A stretch of DNA of 64,000 bases from Stakelama sediminis (GTDB lineage: Bacteria; Pseudomonadota; Alphaproteobacteria; Sphingomonadales; Sphingomonadaceae). Numbering within the stretch: the first letter of the stretch is position 1; each line of letters opens with the position of its first letter. Both the position numbers and the translations under genes were made by a program. The notes beneath the pieces are model-generated. The model saw only the letters and a list, made by a program, of their open reading frames with translations, was not told the DNA's origin and made no database searches. The stretch covers positions 124,001 to 188,000 of the forward strand of contig NZ_JACIJI010000004.1 of the NCBI RefSeq assembly GCF_014199335.1, read 5' to 3'. Of the stretch, positions 33,327 to 43,120 are shown piece by piece.

Positions 33327-34157
33327 TCAGCCGGGCAGGCGGGTGTTGCCGGGATAGGCGAACAGCAGATCGCTGCCTGCATCGGCATGCAATATGGTCG
33401 TACCGGTGACCGACAGGCATTCCCCGCCCTTCCATGGGATGCCGCCCAGCGTACCCGCGCCGCGTACCGGTACCAGCCAACCCGTCATCGCATCGGGCAG
33501 GGCGATGCGTCGTTTGCCCCCCGCCCAGCGTTCGACCACGAATTTCGGGCCTTCGCATAGCAATGTCCGTCCCGGTGCGATTTTGCCGGGCGACGGGGCG
33601 GGTGTGAACGGGCGTGGATCGGACACCGCGACGCCCGCATCGAGGTGGAGTTCGCGCGGGCGGCCATAATCGTACAGGCGATAGGTCAGATCGACATTCT
33701 GCTGAATCTCGATTAGCGTGATGCCTGCGCCGATGGCATGGACGGTGCCCGCCGGGGAATAGATGAAATCGCCCGCCCGGACCGGTTTCCAGTCGAGCTT
33801 GTGCTCGATCGACCCGTCCAGCGCGGCGGCGCGAAGTTCCTCCGATGTCATCGGCGTCAGCGTGCCGAGCGCAATCGTCGAATCAGGGGCGGCGTCGAGG
33901 ATCAGCCATGCCTCATCCTTTCCCCATGGATAGCCTGCCGCGCGTGCGGCATCGTCGTCGGGATGGACCTGCACCGACAGCTTCTGGCTGGTGAACAGAT
34001 ATTTGACGAGCAGTTCCTGCGTTGCCTCACCCGGTTCCTGAAACCAGATTTCCCCGACTGGTGCGGAACCGGCTTCCGGGGCAGCGAAACCCGGCCATAA
34101 CTGATGGCGGCCCCACGGTTTTTCGACCCGGTACGTGGTAAGCAGTGTGGCGGTCAA
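33327..34157 (-). CDS. manA: class I mannose-6-phosphate isomerase
   Basis: Encodes 276 residues from a TTG start with GGAGG five bases upstream; no ATG is available near the conserved start VEKPWGRHQLW. It interconverts mannose-6-phosphate and fructose-6-phosphate for GDP-mannose and exopolysaccharide supply. The zinc site is LSVQVHPDD and the second cupin half has IYSPAGTVHAIGAGITLIEIQQ. It is short compared with E. coli ManA but usual for the small cupin form. Confidence 0.88.
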   Translation of the reverse strand: MTATLLTTYRVEKPWGRHQLWPGFAAPEAGSAPVGEIWFQEPGEATQELLVKYLFTSQKLSVQVHPDDDAARAAGYPWGKDEAWLILDAAPDSTIALGTLTPMTSEELRAAALDGSIEHKLDWKPVRAGDFIYSPAGTVHAIGAGITLIEIQQNVDLTYRLYDYGRPRELHLDAGVAVSDPRPFTPAPSPGKIAPGRTLLCEGPKFVVERWAGGKRRIALPDAMTGWLVPVRGAGTLGGIPWKGGECLSVTGTTILHADAGSDLLFAYPGNTRLPG

Positions 34158-34296
34158 ACGATCCTCCGCAATGAGTGAGGGGTTTCGAAACGAAAATAGC
34201 TTTTTATCGTGTTGTCGGCGACCCCGGAAAACTTGTGTGAAAAAGGGGTACGAAAACCATTGTTCGAAACGACCGGCCTCGGCTAATGTCCGCGCC

Positions 34297-35112
34297 ATGC
34301 GTATGACTTCGTCCCGTTCACTTGCCCTCGGTCTCGTACTGGCCGGCGCCATGTTCACCGCCGGTTGTGCCGGACGCAAGACCGGCCCAGCCGATCTTCC
34401 CTATGTCGCTCGCGATGTCGGCACCCTGTATACCGCCGCCAAGGAACGGCTGGATCAGGGGCGCTACGCCCTTGCCGCCGCGCTGTTCGATGAAGTGGAG
34501 CGCCAGCACCCCTTCTCGGTCTGGGCGCGTCGTGCGCAGATTATGAGCGCTTTCAGCTATTATATGGGCCGTGACTATACGAAGTCGGTTCAGTCGGCGC
34601 AGCGTTTCCTCGCTGCGCATGCGGGCAGCCAGGATGCACCCTATGCCTATTATCTGATTGCCCTTTGCTATTATGAACAGATCCCCGACGTCGACCGGGA
34701 TCAGAAGAACACCCAGATGGCGGAAGCCGCGTTCGGCGAACTGATTCGCCGCTATCCCGATTCGCGTTATTCCGCCGATGCGCGGCTGAAACTCGATCTC
34801 GTGCGCGACCATCTGGCCGGCAAGGATATGGAAGTCGGCCGTTTTTACGAGCAGCAGGGCGACTGGATCGCCGCCTCGATGCGCTTTCGCAAGGTGGTCG
34901 AAAATTATCAGACCACCACCCAGGTGCCCGAGGCGCTGATGCGGCTGACCGAAACCTATCTGGCGCTCGGAATGAAGCAGCAGGCGCGTCGTGCCGCTGC
35001 GGTGCTGGGCGCCAACTACCCCGGCAGCAGTTGGTATCAGCGTGCCTATAAGCTGATTCGCGAACATGCTCCTGCCGAGACGGCGAATGCCGCCGACGGC
35101 AAGGGTGCCTGA
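34297..35112 (+). CDS. bamD: outer membrane protein assembly factor BamD
   Basis: Encodes 271 residues. Lipobox FTAGC with cysteine 24, then five TPR-like repeats: LYTAAKERLDQGRYALAAALF, then HPFSVWARRAQIMSAFSYY, and PYAYYLIALCYYEQIPDVDRD. BamD binds BamA and the C-terminal signal of outer-membrane proteins. It is directly upstream of recN, as in many alphaproteobacteria. Confidence 0.94.
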   Translation: MRMTSSRSLALGLVLAGAMFTAGCAGRKTGPADLPYVARDVGTLYTAAKERLDQGRYALAAALFDEVERQHPFSVWARRAQIMSAFSYYMGRDYTKSVQSAQRFLAAHAGSQDAPYAYYLIALCYYEQIPDVDRDQKNTQMAEAAFGELIRRYPDSRYSADARLKLDLVRDHLAGKDMEVGRFYEQQGDWIAASMRFRKVVENYQTTTQVPEALMRLTETYLALGMKQQARRAAAVLGANYPGSSWYQRAYKLIREHAPAETANAADGKGA

Positions 35113-35142
35113 ACAGGCATTCGGCTTTTGGGCGGGACGGCG

Positions 35143-36807
35143 ATGCTGACCGCGCTTTCCATCCGTGACGTGGTGCTGATTGAGGCGCTGGACCTCGATT
35201 TCAGCGAAGGACTGGGCGTGCTGACCGGCGAGACGGGGGCGGGCAAGTCGATCCTGCTCGATGCGCTGGGGCTGGCGCTGGGTGGGCGCGGCGATTCGGG
35301 ACTCGTCCGCCATGGCGCGGAGCAGGCGGTGGTGACTGCCAGCTTCGTTCCCCCTGCGGCCGATGGTGTGCTGGCGGAGCGGCTGAACGACAACGGCATC
35401 GTGCAGGAACCGGGCGAGCCGCTGATGATTCGCCGGGTGGTGAAGGCGGATGGCGGCAGTCGTGCCTTCGTCAACGATCAGCCCGCTTCCGCCGGGCTTC
35501 TGCGCGACCTCGCCCAGTATCTCGTCGAAATTCACGGCCAGCATGACGAGCGCGGCCTGCTCAATGCGCGCGGGCACCGCGCCTTGCTCGATACCTATGG
35601 CCGCATCGACGGCAGGGCTGTTGCGGGTGCCTGGCGTAGCTGGCAGGCGGCGGAGCAGGCATTGGCCGAGGCGCGGGCGCGTCAGGCGGAAGCGGAGCGG
35701 GACCGCGAATGGCTGGAACATGCGGTCGGGGAACTGAACACGCTTGCCCCGGTAGAGGGTGAGGAAGCGGAACTGGCCGAGCGGCGCGCGGCGATGCAGC
35801 GCGGGGAAAAAATTGCCGGCGATTTGCAGGGCATTGCCGACCTGCTCGAAGGATCGGATGGCGGGCTGGCACGCCTGCGTCAGGCGGCGCGGATATTGGA
35901 GCGCGTTTCAGACGATCATCCAGCACTGACCGAGGCGCTGGCCGCGATCGATCGCGCGATTATCGAGGGGGTGAGCGCGCAGGAACGTGTCGACGAGGCC
36001 GCCGAAGCGCTGGCTTTCGATCCCGCGCAACTGGAAGCGGATGAGGAGCGGTTGTTCGCGTTGCGCGGGCTGGCACGCAAGCATCAGGTGCAACCCGATG
36101 CCTTGCCGGCACTAACCGAGGATCTGACGAGGCGTCTGGCGGAGCTGGAAGGCGGGGAGGGCGCGCTCGATATCTTGCAGCAGGCGGCGGAGACCGCGCA
36201 CGCTGACTATCGCGCACAGGCGGAAGCGTTGCATAAGGCGCGGGTTACGGCTGCCGAACGACTGGACACGGCGGTGGCTGCCGAACTCAAACCGCTGAAG
36301 CTGGATGCGGCGCGTTTCCGGACGACCATCGAGACGTTGCCCGAAGAACAATGGACGGCATCGGGCAGCGACCGGGTGGCGTTCGAGATTTCGACCAATC
36401 CGGGTGCCCCTTTCGCACCGCTGATCAAGATCGCATCCGGCGGCGAATTGTCGCGTTTCATCCTCGCCCTGAAAGTGGCGCTTGCCGAAAAGGGCGGCGC
36501 ACGCACGCTGATCTTCGATGAAATCGATCGCGGTGTCGGCGGTGCGGTCGCCAGCGCCATCGGCGAGCGGCTGGCGCGCCTTGCCAGCGACAATCAGGTG
36601 CTGGTTGTGACCCACAGCCCGCAAGTCGCTGCGCGGGGACGCCGCCACCTGCTGATCGCCAAAAGCAATGACGGCGTCGTCACGCGCACCGGTGTCACTC
36701 CGCTGGATGCGGACGCCCGGCGCGAGGAAATCGCCCGCATGCTGTCGGGTGCGGAAATCACCGATGAGGCGCGCGCACAGGCGGAACGACTGCTCGAACC
36801 CGCCTGA
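35143..36807 (+). CDS. recN: DNA repair protein RecN
   Basis: Encodes 554 residues from the ATG at 35143. SMC-like ATPase for double-strand break repair. Walker A GETGAGKSILLDALGLAL, the HGQHDERGLL segment, a central coiled coil (about 160-370), signature SGGELSRFILALK and Walker B LIFDEIDRGVGG. Length is normal. Confidence 0.96.
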   Translation: MLTALSIRDVVLIEALDLDFSEGLGVLTGETGAGKSILLDALGLALGGRGDSGLVRHGAEQAVVTASFVPPAADGVLAERLNDNGIVQEPGEPLMIRRVVKADGGSRAFVNDQPASAGLLRDLAQYLVEIHGQHDERGLLNARGHRALLDTYGRIDGRAVAGAWRSWQAAEQALAEARARQAEAERDREWLEHAVGELNTLAPVEGEEAELAERRAAMQRGEKIAGDLQGIADLLEGSDGGLARLRQAARILERVSDDHPALTEALAAIDRAIIEGVSAQERVDEAAEALAFDPAQLEADEERLFALRGLARKHQVQPDALPALTEDLTRRLAELEGGEGALDILQQAAETAHADYRAQAEALHKARVTAAERLDTAVAAELKPLKLDAARFRTTIETLPEEQWTASGSDRVAFEISTNPGAPFAPLIKIASGGELSRFILALKVALAEKGGARTLIFDEIDRGVGGAVASAIGERLARLASDNQVLVVTHSPQVAARGRRHLLIAKSNDGVVTRTGVTPLDADARREEIARMLSGAEITDEARAQAERLLEPA

Positions 36808-36879
36808 TTCCGAGTCGGCGGATCGCAAATGCCGCCCATGCGCTTATGTTGGTGACGCGCAATCACGAAGAGGAGCATT

Positions 36880-38499
36880 ATGTCGAGACGAACACCGGCG
36901 AAGCTGGAAGTGCGGACTGCGAAACCCGGCGATATTCCCGGCATTCTGGCGCTGATCGGGCGGGTCTATGCGGTCTATTCGGGGGTGGAGAATTACACGC
37001 CGGGCATGATCCGGGGTCAGATCAACAACTTTCCCGATGGCCAGTTCGTCGCGCTGTATGAAGGACAGGTCGTCGGATATTGCGCCTCTTCACGCATCGA
37101 CGAACATGTCGCACTTGCCCCGCATGACTGGGAAGGGATTACCGGCAACGGTTTCGGCAGCCGCCACGACCCGACGGGTGACTGGCTGTATGGGTTCGAG
37201 CTTGCGGTCGACAAGAATCAGCGGGGCCTGCGTATCGGCAAACGGCTGTACGAGGCGCGGCGCGCGCTCGCCGAGCGGCTGGAACTGAAGGGGATCGTCT
37301 TTGCCGGACGAATGCCCAATTATCGTCGCAACCGTGCAAAGGTTGACGGCCCGGCCGATTATGTCGAGCAGGTGCGCGAGGGCAAGATCAAAGACCCGGT
37401 GATCGGGTTTCAGCTTTCCAACGGGTTCGAGCCGATCGGCATCCTCGAAAACTATCTGCCGGAGGATAAGCAGTCGATGGCGTTCGCCGCGCATATGGTG
37501 TGGCGCAACCCATATGTCGATCCGAACGAGCCGCCGACGCATCGCGTGCCGCGCGATATCGAAAGCGTGCGGCTCGCCACCTGTCAGTTGCAGGCGCGCG
37601 CTGTGAAGAACTTCGACGAATTCATTCATAATGTGGAATATTTCATCGATGTCGCGTCGAGTTATGAATGCGATTTCATCGTCTTTCCCGAACTGTTCAC
37701 GCTGTCGCTGCTGTCGTTCGAAAAGAAAAAACTATCGCCTGCGGAGGCGATCGACCGGCTGACCGAATGGCGCCAGCCGCTGGTCGAGCAACTCAGCCAC
37801 CTTGCGCTCAGCTATAACATCAACATTGTCGGCGGATCGCACCCGACGCGCACCGATGACGGCGATATTCAGAATGTCGCTTATGTCTGCCTGCGCGACG
37901 GGTCCGTTCATGCGCAGGAGAAGCTGCACCCGACGCCAAACGAAGCCTATTGGTGGAAGATCAAGGGCGGTGACAGCGTTGATGTGATCCAGACCGATAT
38001 CGGACCTGTCGGCGTGCTGATCTGTTACGACAGCGAATTCCCCGAACTGGCCCGCAAGCTGGTGGATGAGGGTGCGCGGATCATCTTCGTGCCGTTCTGC
38101 ACCGACAACCGGCAGGGCTATATGCGGGTGCGCTATTGCGCGCAGGCCCGCGCAGTCGAAAACCAGTGTTTCGTGGTGATGAGCGGCAATGTCGGCAACC
38201 TGCCCGGTGTCGAGAATATGGATATTCAATATGCCCAGAGCGCGATCCTGACACCGTGCGACTTCCCCTTTGCGCGCGACGGCATCGCGGCGGAGGCGAG
38301 CGAGAATATCGAGGCGCTGACCATTGCCGACGTCAATCTGGCCGACCTTACCTGGGCGCGTGCGGAAGGGACGGTGCGTAACCTGACCGACCGGCGGTTC
38401 GATCTGTATCGTATCGACTGGACCAGCGGGCCGCGAGCCGAGGAGCAGCTTATGCCCACCCGCGCACCGATGGAGGGCAAGGGACCGGGCGGCGGTTGA
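36880..38499 (+). CDS. GNAT acetyltransferase / carbon-nitrogen hydrolase fusion
   Basis: Encodes 539 residues. The GNAT domain (about 9-190) has LYGFELAVDKNQRGLRIGKRLY, the acetyl-CoA loop. The nitrilase-superfamily domain (about 225-510) has the triad E271 in FPELFTLS, K348 in QEKLHPTPNE and C382 in LICYDSEFPE. Such fusions are widespread, and the substrate is not known. Both catalytic halves look intact, so acylation and amide hydrolysis could act on one metabolite. Upstream ribosome site AAGAGGAG. Confidence 0.9.
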   Translation: MSRRTPAKLEVRTAKPGDIPGILALIGRVYAVYSGVENYTPGMIRGQINNFPDGQFVALYEGQVVGYCASSRIDEHVALAPHDWEGITGNGFGSRHDPTGDWLYGFELAVDKNQRGLRIGKRLYEARRALAERLELKGIVFAGRMPNYRRNRAKVDGPADYVEQVREGKIKDPVIGFQLSNGFEPIGILENYLPEDKQSMAFAAHMVWRNPYVDPNEPPTHRVPRDIESVRLATCQLQARAVKNFDEFIHNVEYFIDVASSYECDFIVFPELFTLSLLSFEKKKLSPAEAIDRLTEWRQPLVEQLSHLALSYNINIVGGSHPTRTDDGDIQNVAYVCLRDGSVHAQEKLHPTPNEAYWWKIKGGDSVDVIQTDIGPVGVLICYDSEFPELARKLVDEGARIIFVPFCTDNRQGYMRVRYCAQARAVENQCFVVMSGNVGNLPGVENMDIQYAQSAILTPCDFPFARDGIAAEASENIEALTIADVNLADLTWARAEGTVRNLTDRRFDLYRIDWTSGPRAEEQLMPTRAPMEGKGPGGG

Positions 38500-38573
38500 A
38501 GACGGGTCATGCTTTTTAGGTGGCATAACACGTTGAAACGCATCATATTCGCCAGAAATATAGTGAGGAGAGT

Positions 38574-38993
38574 ATGATGCGTTTTCGTGCCCTGATGGTG
38601 GCTGCCGCTACGGCAATGCTGCCTGCCGCCGCTTTTGCTGCCCAGCCCGTGACCGGCAAGTGGAAGACCGAGGACGGGAAGGCGATCGTCACCATCGGCC
38701 ATTGCGGCAGTCAGATTTGCGGCAAGATCACGCAGATTCTGAAATCCGATCGCGGCCCGAACCCGAAAGATACCAACAATCCCGATCCGAAACTGCGCGA
38801 CCGTCCGCTGGAAGGGCTGATGATCCTGACCGGGTTCAGCGAGGATGGCGATGAGTGGAAGGGGCGCATCTACAGTCCGGAGGAGGGCAAAACCTATCGC
38901 TCGATCCTTGAACGCGACGGGCAGAATGGCCTGAAGGTAAAGGGCTGCATCGCCTTTTTCTGCAAAACCCAGCACTGGACCGCCGCCGGCTAG
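38574..38993 (+). CDS. DUF2147 family secreted protein
   Basis: Encodes 139 residues with a signal peptide cut after AAFA. The mature part has GKWKTEDGKAIVTI, CGSQICGKI, GLMILTGF and the final IAFFCKTQHW, all DUF2147 motifs; two cysteine pairs probably form disulfides. A lipocalin-like small-molecule binder is likely; ligand unknown. The TAG stop is the first three bases of a long inverted-repeat element. Confidence 0.88.
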   Translation: MMRFRALMVAAATAMLPAAAFAAQPVTGKWKTEDGKAIVTIGHCGSQICGKITQILKSDRGPNPKDTNNPDPKLRDRPLEGLMILTGFSEDGDEWKGRIYSPEEGKTYRSILERDGQNGLKVKGCIAFFCKTQHWTAAG

Positions 38994-39258
38994 GCCGTAA
39001 ACCCATAAACGGCACCGTCGAGGCGCCCAAATGGCGAACAGATCGGGCCGAACGCCGCGCGGCAAAGGCTCTTTGCCTTTGCAAGCGGTGTTCGGTTCGA
39101 GATGGAAGCCATTTGGACGTCCCTGCGGGATTTGGCCAAAATGGCCTGGTGCGGCGTCGAAAAGTCTGGAAATATTGACATATTCCTGCGCCTTTCCTCC
39201 TTGCACCACGCCATTTTGACTCAAACCTCGATGCTGCCGTTTATGGGTTTACGGCCTA
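38991..39258. repeat. 268-bp element with nested inverted repeats
   Basis: Perfect 24-bp terminal inverted repeats (38991-39014 and 39235-39258, beginning TAGGCCGTAAACC) enclose two further hairpins. Hairpin A, 39027-39116, has 9-bp ends CCAAATGGC and inner stems CCGAAC/GTTCGG and GCAAAGGC/GCCTTTGC. Hairpin B, 39137-39218, has 9-bp ends CAAAATGGC plus GGTGC/GCACC. It fills the whole gap between the DUF2147 gene and a convergent kinase gene. There is no ORF; it is a MITE-like or structured-RNA element. Confidence 0.85.
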
Positions 39259-39267
39259 GTGCCTGGA

Positions 39268-40836
39268 TCAGTCGCGCAGCGGAAGCCGTAGTTCAAATGC
39301 GGTACCTTGCGCTGCTTCGGTGAGTGCGATGGTCGCGCCGCTGGCATGCAGCAGTGAGGCGATGATCGGCAGCCCCAGGCCGGTGCCGCCGCTGTTGCGC
39401 CGGGTGGTGAAAAAGGGTTCGAAAATCCGTGCACGGTCGCCCGCTGCGATGCCGGGGCCGTTGTCGGAGACGCATAGTGTGACGGCGTCCTTATCGGCGC
39501 GCGCGGTGATCTTCACGGCGGTCGCACCTGCCTTTCGGCTGTTATCGAGCAGCGTCGAAAGCGCGGCTTCCAGCGTTGCATCGGGAACGGCGACGATCGG
39601 TAGCGTATCGGGGATGTCGAGGTCGACCGAGGCGAAATGATCGCGCGCTGATCCCGCCAGTCGCGCAACGACCGCCGCGACATTGCCTGTCGCGTCTTCC
39701 ATCCCTTCCGCCATGTCGGCACGGGCGAGGTCGAGCAGTCGCGTCACCAGCAGCGACAGGCGCTGAGCGTCGGCATCGGCATTGGCGAGGAAGCGTCGGC
39801 GCTCCTCCGGTGCCATGGTCGCATCGTGATCCTGCAACAGTTCGATGGCACCGCGTATCCCGGCAAGCGGCGTCTTGAACTCATGGCTGACGGCATGCGC
39901 CATATCGCGCAGATAATGCGAGCGCCGCTCGATTGCCGCCGCCATCGCCGCGAAATCGGCATAGAGCGCCTGAATCTCGACCGCGGCGGTGGGGGGCGCT
40001 TCGGGGACATTGCCGCGTCCGGCCGCTACCGATCGTGTGGCGCGCGCCAACGCCTCGATGGGCCGGGAAATGCCGCGTGACAGCACGCCACTGAGTACCA
40101 CCAGAATGGCAAATATGGTCAGCACGCCCAGCGCGATCTTGCCGCGATCCTCATACAACCCCTTGAACAGCGCACGTGCCGAACGCGACAGCAGCATCAC
40201 GCCGACCACCTTGCCGTTGACGATGACGGGCCGGGCATAATGCACGCGGATCGCGGCGGCGCGCGACAGCCATTCGAAGCGATAGACGGCGTGATAGGCG
40301 CCGTTGCGGCGAAGCACGGTTTCGGGATGTCCGGCAAGGGCGGCGCGTATCTCGGGCAGGGCGGCATAGCTGCGTCCGGCATCCGGCCCGGTGAGGACGC
40401 GGCCCTGACCGTCGAGCAGCATAATGGCCGCCAGCGTCGTTTGTCGCGTTCGCGCCGATATCGGGCGCAGCTTCGCATAGGCTGCAACGGCGTCGGGGGA
40501 GGGAGCCGTGCCGGTCGCTACCGGCGCGGGCCGTTCGGGCAGGATCGGTGTTTCGCTGAGGTCGATAGTGGGCGGTTCGGGATGAAAGGCATCACGTGCC
40601 GGCATCGTCATCGGCGGTGCACCGGGCCATATCGCCTGCGCAGTTGCCGCCAGTGCCGCGCCCTGTGCCACCAGTTCGGCCTCTGTCTGGCGGACCAGCG
40701 TGTTTTCATAGACGCGCAGGAAGACCGCGCCGATACCGGGAAGGGCGGCGACGAGGAACAGCGTCGCGAACAGAATGGTACGCAGCCGGAGCCGTGGCCA
40801 GTGGCGCTTGACCCGCTCCTTGAGCACGCGGATCAT
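39268..40836 (-). CDS. sensor histidine kinase (stimulus-sensing, HAMP type)
   Basis: Encodes 522 residues from the ATG at 40836, which overlaps the regulator stop by 4 bases; a GTG at 40848 is possible. Membrane helices near 20-45 and 240-262 enclose a periplasmic sensor; a HAMP linker follows. H-box AVSHEFKTPLAGIRGA, N-box LLDNSRKAGA, G-box DNGPGIAAGDRARIFEPFF, then SGGTGLGLPI. The signal is unknown. It forms an operon with the regulator and a DUF4173 protein. Confidence 0.9.
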   Translation of the reverse strand: MIRVLKERVKRHWPRLRLRTILFATLFLVAALPGIGAVFLRVYENTLVRQTEAELVAQGAALAATAQAIWPGAPPMTMPARDAFHPEPPTIDLSETPILPERPAPVATGTAPSPDAVAAYAKLRPISARTRQTTLAAIMLLDGQGRVLTGPDAGRSYAALPEIRAALAGHPETVLRRNGAYHAVYRFEWLSRAAAIRVHYARPVIVNGKVVGVMLLSRSARALFKGLYEDRGKIALGVLTIFAILVVLSGVLSRGISRPIEALARATRSVAAGRGNVPEAPPTAAVEIQALYADFAAMAAAIERRSHYLRDMAHAVSHEFKTPLAGIRGAIELLQDHDATMAPEERRRFLANADADAQRLSLLVTRLLDLARADMAEGMEDATGNVAAVVARLAGSARDHFASVDLDIPDTLPIVAVPDATLEAALSTLLDNSRKAGATAVKITARADKDAVTLCVSDNGPGIAAGDRARIFEPFFTTRRNSGGTGLGLPIIASLLHASGATIALTEAAQGTAFELRLPLRD

Positions 40837-41549
40837 TCGCCCGAACACGTACCGAGGCGATAGCCGATGCCGGTGCGGGTTTCGATCACGTCATCGCCGC
40901 CGACTGCCGCGAATTTCGAGCGCAGGTTGCGGACATGGCTGTCGATGGTGCGGTCGGTGAGCGCAAAGCCGGGGCCGCGCAACCGGTCGATGATCGCGTC
41001 GCGGCTGAACACTTTTGACGGCATTGCCGCCAGCGTGCGCAGGATCGAAATTTCAGTGACGGTCAGCACCACTTCGCAGCCCGCCCATTCGGCCCGCCAG
41101 CCGTCGAGATCGAGCAGCAGTTTACCGTGCCGGACGATGGAGGATGCATGCACATCGGGCGGCGGCGGGGCGGACGCGCGGCGCAGGATCGCGGTGATCC
41201 GCGCCACCACTTCGCGCGGGGAAAAGGGCTTTACGACATAATCGTCCGCGCCCAGTTCGATGCCGAGAACCCGGTCGATCTCCTCATCGCGCGACGACAG
41301 GAAGAAGATCGGCACGCTGCTGTTCGCCCGCAGGCGGCGGCATACCTCCAGCCCGTCCATTTTGGGCATATTGATGTCGAGGACGATCAGGTCGGGATGA
41401 TGTTCGTCCGCTCTGGACAACGCCTGTTCGCCATCCTCTGCCTCCAGCGTGTCGAACCCCGCTTTCGCAAGCGCGAAGATTAGAAGCTGGCGGATATGAG
41501 GATCGTCATCGACGACCAATATGGTGCGCGGCATGGGGCATAGGATCAT
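40833..41549 (-). CDS. OmpR family response regulator
   Basis: Encodes 238 residues from the ATG at 41549, chosen because it overlaps the upstream stop (ATGA) and has GGGAGC before it; MPRTILVVDDD at 41534 is the alternative. Receiver: VVDDD, phospho-acceptor in LIVLDINMPKMDG, and KPFSPRE. Winged helix: LTVTEISILRTLAAMP and RTIDSHVRNLRSKF. Partner of the adjacent kinase. Confidence 0.92.
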   Translation of the reverse strand: MILCPMPRTILVVDDDPHIRQLLIFALAKAGFDTLEAEDGEQALSRADEHHPDLIVLDINMPKMDGLEVCRRLRANSSVPIFFLSSRDEEIDRVLGIELGADDYVVKPFSPREVVARITAILRRASAPPPPDVHASSIVRHGKLLLDLDGWRAEWAGCEVVLTVTEISILRTLAAMPSKVFSRDAIIDRLRGPGFALTDRTIDSHVRNLRSKFAAVGGDDVIETRTGIGYRLGTCSGE

Positions 41550-43120
41550 TGTCCGCTCCCGTTCGTCAATGGGGATGCGGCCTGGACGACAGGTTCGGGC
41601 ACTTGCGGCTTGCGGATCGTGGCGTCGCAATCGCGCCCGTCTGGTGCTGTCGCAGCCATGGCGGGACGTGTACCCAGCAGCTTTTCCGCGGTGCTCAGCC
41701 GTCGTGCATCACGCCACGTCCATTGGTGCCAGTCTGCCTGTGTCGCACGCAGTTGCTGCATGATATCGCTACGCAGATAGGTGATGCGGTCACGCATGGC
41801 GGCGTCCTTTACGCGCGGTTCCAGCCGGATGAGCGGGATCAGCGCCGCCGCGCCGAGCCGGTGCATGTAACACAGGTCGATAGGGGTGCTGCCGGTGCCG
41901 CCGATCCGGCTGTGGCGGACATTCCACGCTGCGGCAATGCCGCCAAGGCTGACGATACTGCTGCCGGACAGCACGATTACGGCCGCAAGTACATTGGCGT
42001 TGATCAGCCAGCGCGTGGACAGCCCCGCGATCAGTCGCCGGCAGATCAGGATCAGTCCGGTGGCGACCAGTCCCATCCATAGCAATGCCGCAATCCGCCA
42101 CTCGGTCATGCCGTAAGCGGTGACATAATCCAGGGTTCGCAGGATGCTGGATGCGACCAGCAGCAGGTTCTGGGCAATCCACAACACGACCAGACGTCGG
42201 ATCAGCGGAGTACGGGCGCTCTCGCTGCCCGGACGCAGGGCGACCAGCACGAACAAGGCGGCCAGCAGCGCGGTGGCGATCAGTGAATAGGCGCCGCGAT
42301 GGGCGTAATCTGCCATCGTCACATTGCCCGGCAAAGGCGCACCGCTCCACAGAAAGACGATGTCGAGGATATTCTCGACCGCGAACAGCCCGTTAAAGGT
42401 GATGAGCGAGAGCAGCACGCTGCCCGCCGGAACGGTGGTGATGCGTGCACCGGCGAAGGGCCAATGCCAACGTGCGATCCCGGTCGCCAGCCGTGACGAA
42501 CGCAGGCTGGGCCAGACCATCACCGCGATTAGCGCCCAGAACATCAGATGATACAGGGCCGTGTCCAGTCCCGGTAACCGGATTGCCGAAAGTGCATGGG
42601 CGATCAGCGGATTGGCGCCTGCGAACAGGGCTATAAACAACGCGCCACCCAACAGTGGAAGGGCAAGCACCGACAGGATCGCGACCAACTGCGGTGCTCC
42701 GGCACGGCGCTGCACCGGCCCGATCCGGATCAGGTCGCGGATCGGGCTGACCAATCCGGTGACGACATGGAGAAACAGCCGGATCATCCAGTCGGCGGCA
42801 TTGTCGAAACGATGCCGGACCAGCAGCACCGCACATGCCAGCGCCGTCCAGAACAAGGCCCAGCTCAACAGGCCGGGCGCATCGACCAGAACCCCTGCGA
42901 ACAGCAGTGCCCCACCGATCGCGATCCGGGGTTGCCGCTGCCGCCGCACCGCCGGATTGAGCAACAGCATCGCGGCAATCCATGCAAAGGCGAACCCGCC
43001 CAGCGTTGCACCTGCCCACGCGCCATAAAAGAACCAGTCGGCCAATGCGACCAGCAATGCGGCCCCTGCAATCCGCATCAAAAAGGTACCGCGTCCCGCG
43101 CTCTGTCGTGACAATTGCAT
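41546..43120 (-). CDS. DUF4173 family multi-pass membrane protein
   Basis: Encodes 524 residues with about 11-12 hydrophobic segments up to residue 420 and a soluble C-terminal tail of about 90 residues with WHQWTWRDARRLS. Function unknown. It leads an operon in which regulator and kinase follow with 4-base overlaps, so it may be the sensed or controlled membrane component. Confidence 0.8.
   Translation of the reverse strand: MQLSRQSAGRGTFLMRIAGAALLVALADWFFYGAWAGATLGGFAFAWIAAMLLLNPAVRRQRQPRIAIGGALLFAGVLVDAPGLLSWALFWTALACAVLLVRHRFDNAADWMIRLFLHVVTGLVSPIRDLIRIGPVQRRAGAPQLVAILSVLALPLLGGALFIALFAGANPLIAHALSAIRLPGLDTALYHLMFWALIAVMVWPSLRSSRLATGIARWHWPFAGARITTVPAGSVLLSLITFNGLFAVENILDIVFLWSGAPLPGNVTMADYAHRGAYSLIATALLAALFVLVALRPGSESARTPLIRRLVVLWIAQNLLLVASSILRTLDYVTAYGMTEWRIAALLWMGLVATGLILICRRLIAGLSTRWLINANVLAAVIVLSGSSIVSLGGIAAAWNVRHSRIGGTGSTPIDLCYMHRLGAAALIPLIRLEPRVKDAAMRDRITYLRSDIMQQLRATQADWHQWTWRDARRLSTAEKLLGTRPAMAATAPDGRDCDATIRKPQVPEPVVQAASPLTNGSGQ

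Noticed and set aside
38991..39258. Insertion sequence
   Set aside because: The element has terminal inverted repeats but no transposase frame and no obvious target duplication; kept as a MITE-like repeat.
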